DNA of 64,000 bases from Bicyclus anynana. Taxonomy: Eukaryota > Arthropoda > Insecta > Lepidoptera > Nymphalidae. The notes beneath the pieces are model-generated. The model did not search any database. It saw only the letters and a program-made list of their open reading frames with translations, and was not told where the DNA came from. How positions within the stretch are numbered: the stretch's first letter is position 1; the number at the start of each line of letters is the position of its first letter. Positions 10,558-22,500 of this stretch are shown here, one piece after another. A program made the translations under genes and the position numbers. The stretch is from the NCBI RefSeq assembly GCF_947172395.1, contig NC_069105.1, forward strand, positions 5,687,362 to 5,751,361. Reading direction: 5' to 3'.

Positions 10558-13500
10558 GTAAGTAGCTTGTTTAAAATTACGGTAAAGTATTCACGACACA
10601 CCAATAATAATTGTTAGCGTTATATCAAACGTTGTGTGTGACGGCCTCCGTGGCGCAGTGGTAAGCGCGATGGATTTACAAGACGGAGGTCCTGGTTTCG
10701 ATCCCCGACTGGGTCGATTGAGGTTTTCTTAATTGGTCCAGGTCTGGCTGGTGGGAGGTTTCGGCCGTGGCTCGTTACCACCCTACCGACAAAGACGTAC
10801 CAAGCAATTTAGCTTTCCAGTACGATGTCGTGTAGAAACCGAAAGGGGTGTGGATTTTCATACTCCTCCTAACAAGTTAGCCCGCTTGCATCATCACTTA
10901 CCATCAGGTGAGATTGCTGTCAAATGCTGACTTGTAAAGAATAAAAAAAAAACTCAAGTCCGGTCGTGGTGTACTGCAGTCACCTTTTTGATGATGGCTG
11001 AGCCAGGAGACTGATAGGCGAAGACTCACTCCTTCTGACAAACTTCAAAGCCATGGTCATCGCAGGAAGGTTGCTAGTCTCTCGGTTTCTTACAAAATAC
11101 TTTTTCGAGACTGTGCACAGGAGCTATTTGAGCTCGCACCACCGTCACCTTTTTACCATCGCACTGCAAGTCACCGGGTATGTTTCCATCACTATTTCAT
11201 TGACTCATTGACATCCCTAGAACTTGGACGAAGAGGTTTGCTTCTTCGTTTATAACGCATGGTTAGGATATGGAACTCTCTCCTGAGGTCAGTATTTCCT
11301 AAATAAGTATAATATAGGCAAACGCGTTCCACCATAAGCCACATCTACTGTTTACACTTACCTTAGATGAGATCGTGATCAAGCGCGAGTTTATTCATTA
11401 TAAAAAAAGGTTAAACTCGTTCTTATATTCTTGAGTTAGCACTGTAGTGTATTGTGTACCTAATCTCTATACTTGATACGTAGATATTATAAAGAGGTAG
11501 GTAGGTAGATAGATCCGTGAAAGCCCAGTGGATATGACTTCTGCCTTCGATTCCGGAGGACGTGGGTTCGAATCCGGTCCGGGGCATGCACCTCCAACTT
11601 TTCAGTTGAGTGCATTTTAATGCATACAAGGGCCTTACCTTAATTCTCTGCGTGTGTGAAGTCTGCCAATCCGCATTGGACCAGCGTGGTGGACTATTGA
11701 CCTTACACCTCTCATTTTGAGAGGAGTCACGAGCTCAGCAGTGAGCCGAATATAGGTTGATAATGATGAAATGATAATGATAAAGAGGTAATGTTTGTGA
11801 GGTTGTAGAGGGCAATCTGCATCTACAGAACAGATTTGAAAAACCTTAATTGTGAGTATCATCGACTATATTTTATCACGTATGTATTCACAGGGGAACG
11901 CAAATTACGCAGTTGAAGCCGCGGGGCGTCTTATATTTTATAATCTATACTAATACGACACGTAGGGAAGTAATCGTAAATATTTAAATTTGATTCTTTT
12001 TCACAGATATACCAATTATTCTTGTGGAAGGAATATAGAGATAAAATTCATTCAGCTATTCAAAAATGTAAGTATTTGAAATGCTGTTTGAAATAAGGAA
12101 TAGATAATACCAACACACAACTAACTCGATATTGTAGACCAGCGGTTCCCGAATTCTTTTGACTTCGGAACCCTTTTTGTTTCACCATTTTTCGGCGGAA
12201 CCCTAGAAAGAAGTAAACTAAAGACGGAAATACAGTTACGTCTCGTGGTGTGTGGTAGCGCGCCAGAAGCATATCGGTTTCCTACATGGTGCGTAATTGG
12301 AATTTTGGAATGCAATATTTTAAAACAAGTTAATTGAAAATTAATAATAATAAATTACGTCAATTAAAATATCACAAGTGAAACGATTTACAATATGGAA
12401 ATCCAGAATTTTCGCGGAACCCCTGAGCGCCTTTCAGGGAACCTTAGGATTCCGCGGAACACCTTTTGGGCACCGATGTTGTAGACAATATTCAGGTATT
12501 AATTGTTTTAATAACTTTCGTTGTTTAGATCGTTGCATCTGATAACATTCTGCCCACGCTGTTTCAAGCCCAAGTATTTGATAATAGTAGGCTAATGATG
12601 AAAGTCTTTCGTGGTCAAGGGCGTCCCCGACGGAAGGTGAAGCGTCCATTTCACAGCGACGACCTGCCGGCGTGTGTCCAGTACCTCATCATAGGAACTG
12701 GTGCAGCGGGCTGGGCGGCATACCGGGCTATCATGGAGCATGACAAGAAGGCCAAGGTATACCATCATCATCATATCAGCCGATGGACGTCAGCTGCAGG
12801 ACATAGCCTTTTGTTGGGACTTCCAAACATCACGATACTGAGCAACCTGCATCAAGCGAGTCCCTGCAACTCGCTTGATGTCGTCAGTCCACCTGGTGGG
12901 TGGTCGACCAACACTGCGCTTTCTAGTGCGGGGTCGCCATTCCAACACTTTGGAACCAACGTCCATCGGCTCTTCGAACTATATGCCCTGCCCATTGCCA
13001 CTTCAGCTTCGCAACTCGCAGAGCTATGTCGGTGTCTTTGGTTCTTCTGCGGATCTCCTGATTTCTGATTCGATCACGCAGAGATACTCCTAATATAGCT
13101 CTTCTTCGCGACATCTTTTCGTCCGAAATTCCTTAGTGCTTGAAGTCTTCGAACAGTGTGTGTTGCCAGTGATGTCCTATGGTTCCGAGACTTGGTCGCT
13201 GACTATGGATCTCACGAGAAAGTTCAGAGTCACACAGCGGGCGATGGAGCGAGTATTCAGCCGGAATAGCCAAACATCGATCGAGTAATCGAATATTTTG
13301 TGTAACCAGATTATGCGATGTGTTTTTAGTCTGTGTACCAGTGTGTAGTGTTACCGTTATTAAATATACTCTATCATCTAACCCCTCTCATTCTGAGAGG
13401 AGACTTGCGCTCAACAGTGAGCCGAGCATGGGTTTTCAATGGTGATGATGGTGTTAGACAGACTTAAGATGTTTTGCACTGAAATTATATTGGATCACCT

Positions 13501-16500
13501 GCATCTTCTATAGTCAATTAGTGTAATAAAGTTAAACAGTCACGTCAGTCACGATTACACTTTTTTAACCTCCAACGCAAAAAGAGGGGTGTTATAAGTT
13601 TGACGTGTCTGTCTGTCAGTCTGTCTGTGGCTCTAAAGCTAAACGGATGAAGCGATTTTAATTTAGTGTTTTGTATGGATTTTTATGGATGGATTTTTAT
13701 GTGCAAGTGTTCTTAGACATGTTTGATGAAAATCTGTTAAGCCGTTTAAAAGTTCTGGTGGTTGAAAGCGGAGAAGAATGACGAAATGTCTGCAAGAATA
13801 CTTGATAGATAGATATTCAAAGATATTCAAATGAAAGCGCACTAAAAGAGAGATTGTCTTGATCGAGAGTGTAATTAATAATTTCATGACTTTCGGGGGT
13901 TTTTTAAATTTTCAATTTTTTTAGGTGTTTTTCATCACGAAAGAGGATTGCCTGCCGTACAATCGTATGCCGATGTCCAAGCACATGTGGTGGAACCCTG
14001 CGCCGCCCGACATGATGACCCTGAACTATATTGAGAATTGGAAGAGGAAGACGTAGGCCGTTTATTCTTTTATCTCTATTTAATTAGCAGTGGCGACGGA
14101 TGTAATTTAGATGAAGGTAAGCCGTCCCATGAAGGTGAGAGCCGTGATAGCCCAGAGGATATAATCTCTGCCTCCGAATCCAGAGGGTGTGGGTTCGAAT
14201 CCGGTCCGAGGCATGCACCTGTAACTTTTCTGTTGTGTGCATTTTAAGAAATTAAATATCACGGGTCTCAAACGGTGAAGGAAAAACATCGTAGGGAAAC
14301 CTGCATACCAGAGAATATTATTTATTCTCTGCGTGTCTGAAGTCTGCTAATCCACATTTGGCCAGCGTGGTGGACTATTGGCCCAACCCCTCTCATTCTG
14401 AGAAAAGACTTGAGCTAAGCGGTGACCCGAATATGGGTTGATATTGATGAAGCCGTACTAAAGAAAAGGAAATTCATATAGCGTGATACAAACTTCGGTT
14501 TCTCGTAAATATATACAGTATTTACAACAATGAATATGCATGGATTTTAAAGGTAACCCGGCGGGATTCGCCTTGCATGAACTCTGCGTCACCGCTATTT
14601 GTGATTAAATTAAATTACAATATGATAACACAGGTATTAGCCTATCTCATGAATATGAGAACCATTAGACAGGGTAAAAAGAAAACTATTTTATTTCTCT
14701 ATCCCATGAAAATTTTGCTGCCTTGCAAAAAAAATACTTATCAAATAAGTATTTTTCTTTATTTCTTCTTTCGTCAGTATGTACGTCGCGGAATGCAAGA
14801 CTTTCATGGACCCCATAACGTTCTACCGCAAGACGTCCGGACCCGCCGCGTCCATCGCGTCCGGCTGGTGCGTGCTGCGGGTGGACGCGGACGACCACGT
14901 GGCGTGGGTGAAGACCATCTGCGGGGAGCAGCCTGTCTACTACGAGCGGTGCTTAATCGCCGTGGGTAAGGCCTTATGTTTTTAGGGTTCCGTAGCTCAA
15001 AAGAAAAAACGGAACCATTGTAAGGTCAGTCTGTTGTCCGTTCGTCTGTCTTTCAAGACACTTTATTTAGGAAACGCGTGGAGGTATCATGTTGAAATTT
15101 AAACCGTATATATACTCAGGTCTGCGGTCCCATGAGTGGGTCATTCATGTGTACGTAAAAAAAGGTACGACACTCAAAGGAATCAAAATTCATAGAGTAT
15201 TTCCTGTTGACCTAGAATTATCTACAATATATAGATAAATGTGGTCCAAAAATGTATAGAGCCCAGGATCAGTCATTGTACCCTGGCGGAAATAAAAGAA
15301 AATACTTTTTTTACTATTTTTTATTATACAAATCTACGAATTTACTTCAATTCTTTCGAAATAATATTTATTATCTCTCAAGAAATGCAACACTAGTAAG
15401 GGTAATAATGGCGGATTGATGACGTTTTCAATGAAGTACTTAGTCCATAATAGTTTTAATTTTATATAATAGTTTTAATTTTATTTATTTATTTCTTTTT
15501 ATTTAGTTAGATTTAATCACTTATTTAGACTTTAATAAAATCCTTGTATTTTTTAAAGTTTAATGATACGGGGTACAAGAGTGGACCTGAAATGGACCAT
15601 CTCTTTTTTTTATTTTTTTTCTTTACAAGTTACCCCATGACTACAATCTCACCTGATGGTAAGTGATTATGTAATCTAAGATGGAAGCGGGCTAACTTGC
15701 TAGGAGGAGGATGAAAATCCACACTCCTTTTGGATTCTACACGACATTCTACCGGAACGTTAAATCGCTTGGCGGTAAGTCTTTGCTGGTAGGGTGGTAA
15801 CTAGCCACGGCCCACCAGCCAGACCTGGACTAATCAAGAAAATCTCAATCTGCCCAGCCGGGGATCGAACCCAGGACCTCCGTTTTGTAAATCCACCGCG
15901 CATACCATTGCGCCACGGAGCCCGTCAAGGCCGTCCTTAAGTTAAGGAAGCCCCATACAATATTAAGTGTTTAAAAACATTTTATTTACTCAGGAGCGAA
16001 GGCCAAAAACCTCGAGATATTCAAGTCAGCCCCGAAGTTCGTCCGAGAGCGCGTCCAGGTGATGCGTTCTATCCGAGACCTGGAGCTGGCGTACCGCCGG
16101 GTGAAGGCGGCGCGGCATGTGGTGATCCTCGGAGGAGGCTTCCTGGGAAGCGAGCTGGCTTGGTACCTGGCCAGGATGTGTAAGGGCTCCCGCACACGGG
16201 CCACTGGCCACAACCACAAAACGCTGTTACCGGCATATTTCCTGTAGTTTTGATACATTATCCTACTATAATATTATAAACGCGAAAGTTTGTATGGATG
16301 TTTGGATGTTTGTTATTCTTTAACGCCGCTACTAGTGAAGCGATTTGGCTAAAATTTGGAATGGAAATAGATTTTACTTTGGATTAAAACATAGGCTACT
16401 TTTTATCCCGAAAAAATCCATGGTTTCCCGAGATTTGCGAAAACATGATTTTAATGATATGAATGTTTGTTACTCTTTCACGCCTCGACTACTTAACCGA

Positions 16501-19500
16501 ATTAGCTGAAATTTGGTATTGAGATATATTATAGCATGTATTAACACATAGGCAACTTTTTATCCCGGAAAAAACTATGGTTCCTGAGGGATTTGTGAAA
16601 AACTCAATTCTACGCGGACGAAGTCGCGAGCGTCTGCTAGTATGTTATATGGACTCGCCACACGCTACAATCGTCGCTACTCGCTTCTTGTGGCCCGCTG
16701 ACACTAAACGCCGCAATACACCACTCTCGCGATTAACTGCATGTATGGCTTAAAAAAGTAGCAGCCACCGACCACAAGAGTCGACCACCGACCACAAGTG
16801 GTTGAAGCGCGCTTCTGCTACTTTTGTGGTCTCTTTTTGCTTCTTGTAACGGCGTTTGTGGCTGTCGCGTGTGGCCCGTGTGTGGCGACACTAAGATTCT
16901 TTTATACCAAACCGTCATAATTATGTTTTTTGCGCATATCTTGTGTGTATGTATGAATGAGTGGAACATTCGTTGTTACGTCATGTCTTTCAAAGTACTG
17001 AACGGATTTACAGTAATTAAGATTCATCATTATCATGATGATGTATTCAAGGGATGTGTTCTCGTAGATAGTTGACATTAAAAGAACATACATGACGACT
17101 GTGAGACGCTGTTGTTTAAAAAGTACCAATTTTTTTCGAATACTGCAATATGGGTATCAAATTACAATATTTTAAAATGATCAAAGAAAATGAGACATAC
17201 ATTGTATTGATCCGCAACGTACTAATGAGGCATCCCTTAGAAAAGTTCTCAGTGTTTGACGGCCTCCGTGGAGCAGTGGTATGCGCGCTGGATTTACAAG
17301 ACGGAGGTTCTAGGTTTGATCCCGGCTGAGCCGATTGAGTTTCTTAATTGATCCAGGTCTGGCTGGTGAGAGGCTTCGGCCGTGGCTAGTTACAACCCTA
17401 CCGGCTAAGACGGATCGCCACTCGCTTGGTATGATATCGTGTAGAAACCGAAATGGGTGTGGGTTTCATCTTACTCCTAACAAGTTAGCCCGCTTCCATC
17501 TTAGATTGCATCAATTAAACATGTCGATGTCGATTCTCTTTCTACGATCGCTAACGCTTCGAAAATCAAAATATGTATGGGAATGACATTTGCCATCGAC
17601 AGGCCACGTGATCGAGTTATCCATCGGATATGTCATTCCCATATATTTGTTTAGTTTTCGAAGCGTTTGCGATTGTAGAAAGAGAATCGACGTGTCACAT
17701 GGCCCAGGTAGGATGTATTCAAGGGCTAACTTGTATGAAAAGAACTACCTACGTCAATAGCTAAGGAGGGGGAGCACATCCAACACGCCGAGGAGGAGGA
17801 GCCGGTCCAGCTGGTGCAGGTGGTGAAGGACAAAGGTATCCTAGCCGGCGTGGTGCCGGAGTACCTGGCCGAGTGGGCGACGGAGAAGATCAAGTGCGAG
17901 GGCGTCACCGTCATACCTAAGAGTGAGCATTTGGGAGCATTTGTGTATTTATAGACTACAAGCCTTGAACAAAAATTACATGTGAACCAACGTGAATAAC
18001 GCTAAGAAGGCTGATACTACATCAGAAAATAACTTGGAGCACTATGCCGTCATTTCTGAGCGGTACAGGTGAGTACACGAGTGAAGAGTAAGGCTTGCGA
18101 CTCTTAATTTTCGACTCCTGCGCTGGAAATATGTACGGCGTTTACGGGTAAAGTATCTGTATATGTACAAAATGAATTGCACAATTTGTCATATTATAAA
18201 AATATATGGCAAATATACTTTTTAAAAGAAAAACAATAATTAGAAAATTATAAATCACGTGTCTCATACGGTGTAGGAAAACATCGCGAGGAAATCTGCA
18301 TACCTGAGAGTTTTCTTAATTTTCAACAGTTAAAACTGACAGACATTACAAACGGACGATTTCACTGAACAGTTCGACTGTTTAGTTATAACTGAAAGTC
18401 TGTAGCGTGGGTTAGATCAAACATATTCTATATAGATAGAGGTGAATTCGAAACTCGCACCAGCAAGTTATAAAATCATCGTTACAGAATAGCCATACGA
18501 TTAAAGCTAACCCGTCCTCCAAATGTAGAATATCTGTATCACTAAAGAACTACAAAACAAACAGACTAGACAGTTTAAAATAGTTAAGTGTACATTAAGA
18601 ATGCAAAAAGCACATTAGAATGTAAATTTCCGTTCGCAGCGCAAGTGTATGACGCGTTCGAGTCTCCCGACGGCCGGCTGCAGCTGACCCTGTCTAATGG
18701 CTCTTCAATAATAACTGATTATGTTAGTGACCTGTCTGTATAATTACATGCTCTATGGCACTTAATCTCTGTGTATTTATCGCTAACTAGTGCTTCATAA
18801 GAAGACTCTAGAGTCACACAGCGGGCGATGGAACGAGTTATGTTAGGAGTATCTCTGCGTGATCGAATCAGAAATGAGGAGATCCGCAGAAGAACTAAAG
18901 TCACCAATATAGCTCAACGTGTCGCGAAACTGAAGTGGCAATGGGTGGGGCACATAGTTCGAACAGCCGATAGACGTTGGGGTCCCAATGAGCTGAAATG
19001 ACGACCCCGCACTAGAAAGCGTATTGTTGGACTTCCCACCAGGTGGACTGACGATATTAAGCGAGTCGCAGGGATTCGCAGGATGCAAGCGGCTCAGGAT
19101 CGTGATGTTTGGAAGTCGCTACAAAAGGCCTATGTCCTGATGATGGTGATGGTGAATCATTATCAGATGAAAATGGTAATGTCTGGGACCAAAGGCTTAA
19201 TGTACTTTCTCCTATCTTCCGGTTGAGATTTTTTGCAGAGAATTTCTTAGAAAGAAAGAAAAGGCAGTACTTCATAGTGTGACCCAGGATTCGAACCCAG
19301 AACCTCATGATCCGAATCCACATAGCCTAATCACTGAACCAACTGAACAGTCAATTGATATTGAATCTCGCGTTTTACAAGTACATACTTTTGAATACTC
19401 ATAAAACGTCGGGTATACCTCTACTCTTGTAAAAACATTTCAGCTAATGGGTAGAATATTAATTAATATAAGAAAAACACGTCAGTCATCTGTCCTGTTT

Positions 19501-22500
19501 TGTTAGGGTTTAAGTCAATATCATTTCGACTGATGGACGTTCACTGCTTAATTAACTTAAAAGGTGTTTTGTAGGATTTTTAGAATATCTTTTGAATTTT
19601 AATGTTTATTACAAACACCCTTGTACTGTGATTGGGACATTAACATGATAAGTATATTCACTAAAAATGTTCGTGGAAATGGACAATTCCTAATAGAGAT
19701 GGAATGAAGAATGAAGGCCAGATATTTTTCTTTGTCCTTTTTGTCCTTTTTATATTGAGGGTATAGTCAGGGATCCCTAGAACATTTTGTACACCTGATT
19801 ACAAACAAGCTAATTTTTCGTGAGTAGTTTCAACTCGTTGAGACAATCTACTTTTTTATTTACGAAAATTCTTGATTCTGGTAGCTAATTGAGTCATGAA
19901 ATGAAAATTTCAGAGACAAATTTCAAACAAGATAATGTACCACGCAATTTGTTGGACATTGTGGCTGTTAAGTCGTATAACTGTTAATTAATAAACAGTC
20001 ATTAATAGTTACGACTAATATACCTGTAGGTAAATGATGTATTTCCGTGAACATCGTTTTTCATCGTATTTTCGTTTTTGCGATCATCTAACGTTGGTTT
20101 TTCAACTAAATGGCATAACTATTGTCATCTAACTAATATTATAAAGAGATAAATTTTGTGGTGTTGTAGAGGGTAATCTTTGGATCTACTGAACCGATTT
20201 TGAAAATTATATTACCACTAGAAAACCATGTTGTTTATGAGTGTCACAGGCTATATTTTATCCCAGTATTCTAATGGGAACAGAATAAAATATAGCCTAT
20301 AATAAAACCCTCCAATGAGCTGGAAAAACAGTGGTAGGAGAAATTTTGCCTTTTACATGGAGCTTGAGCCTTTGAACTTTTTGTTTGAAGTCTGTTTACC
20401 ATTGTCTGCACAAGGTGCTGGTGGCAGTGGGTACGGAACCTCGCGAAGAGTTGGCAGAACCTTCGTACCTCGAGCTGGACAGAGTCAACGGCGGCTTCCT
20501 CGTCAACACTGAGCTGGAGGCTAGGACTCATCTGTATGTGGTAAGTGTGTAAAGGTCTTTTTCATTATCCAAGTATTGATTAGTAGTTTGTCGAACAGGG
20601 TATGTACTAGTAAGAAAAATTAACCAACTGGGATGGAAAAATCTTCATTTAATAAGCGTTAAGAAAACAACCCTTAGGGTATGCAGTATTTTAATACATG
20701 TATGAAATGAAGTGCACGCCACTGCTAGGTATAATTAACTCGTACCTTTTCCAAGTAAGTGGTACAACTAGACTGTCACATCCAAGGGATCTTCCATTAT
20801 GTACAATTTGTACGTATAAATGCCTCATGATCATCATTAACAGCCGATGGACATCCACTGCTGGACATCGGCCAATATAGACTTCCAAACACCATGGTCC
20901 AGCGTGCCGCTTGCAGCTCGCTTGATGTATTCGGTCTATCTAGTGTGGGTCGACTAACACTGTGCTTTCTGGTGCGGGTCGCCATTCCAGCAACATGGGA
21001 TTCCAACGTCCATTGGATCTTCAAGCTTTGTAACCTGCCAGAGCCAGGAATAGCTGGCAGGCTAGGACTACCCTAGTTTAAAACACAATCCCATTGATGA
21101 CAAGAGCTGGTTCACACAGGAAATAAAACTATAAGAAATTGTAATTGTTATCAATTGTAAATTATAATACTGTATGACTTTTTCAAAAAAAAAACTGTTG
21201 AGTTTCTTGCCGGTATCTTCTCAGCAGAACCTGCCTTCCGAACCGGTGGTACAAATAGTCAACTGACGTGTCAAAAGTGCTTGTAAACTGAGCCTACTTG
21301 AAATAAATGATTTTTGATTGATTTGATTGATTGATTGATTGGTTCCAGGCGGGCGATGCAGCCAGCATCTACTCCCAGTGGAAGGACACCCGGCTGCGCA
21401 TGGAGCACTACGGCAACGCGGAGGAGCAGGGCTACATCGCTGGCGCCAACATGACCGGCTACTGGATCCCCTGCAACATGGAGCCGCACTTCAAGTTCCG
21501 CCTCGGCGACAGCTTGGACGTGGAGGTGACTTCAGCACTCACTCTCTAGCCCCAAGAGTTGAGGATCACTCATTATCTTCATTATAATCATCATCATTAT
21601 CAACCCATATTCGGTTCAGTGCTGAGCTCGAGTCTCCTCTCAGATTGAGTGGGGTAAGGCCATATAGTCCACCACGCTAGCCCAATCTGGTTTGGCAGAC
21701 TTCACACACGCAGACAATTGAGAAAATTCTCTGGTATGCTGGTTTCCTCACGATGTTTTTCCTTCATCGTTTGAAACGCGTGATGTTTAATTTATTAAAA
21801 TGCACACAACTGAAAAGTTGGAGGTGAGGAAACCTGCATGCCAGAGAATTTTCTTAATTCTCTGCGTGTGTGAAGTCTGCCAATCTGCATTGGGCCAGCG
21901 TGGTGGACTATTGGCCTTGCTCCTCTCATTCTGAGAGGATGCTCGAGCTCAGCAGTTAGCCGAATATGGGTTGATCATGATGACTACTAAACGTAATGTA
22001 TATCTAGTTTATATAGTGTGGACAGGTATAAATCGTATCACTATCACATGAAATGATGAGAGAGTTTCGTCAATATACCACGTAATCGGATTTCCATCTC
22101 AGGAGATTAATGGCGGTGCTGGAACAGTCGATATGGATCATAAAATGATCTCTATCAAAGTCGAAGGTCAAGACGATTTGTTTTGACACATTCAAGTATC
22201 CCTGTGATGTATTTTTTATTTACGACTGGGCCAAGGTCTTTCATATAACATTTCGACCTTTGTGGTGTTGTGACTTTTTACACGACTGCAAGAAGGGTTA
22301 TGTTTTTCGCGCGTATGTTGTATGTATGTATGTCTATTAATGGCGGCGTATTCGATTTTGCTGTCTTTCGCTGTGTTGGGACGAAATAGATCGATTTATA
22401 ACTCCGTCGTTATTGGTCGACAATGTCTTTTATCTACATGAGATATGTCGTTGATGCGTGCTAGAAAAAAAGAAAGAAAAATATTTTTATTTCACCAGTA

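Noticed and set aside
10643..10720. True tRNA gene
   Set aside because: The same tRNA-like head recurs in at least five places with an attached SINE B body.
14577..14969. 130-codon plus-strand ORF
   Set aside because: It is a shadow frame over AIF-like exon 14778-14965.
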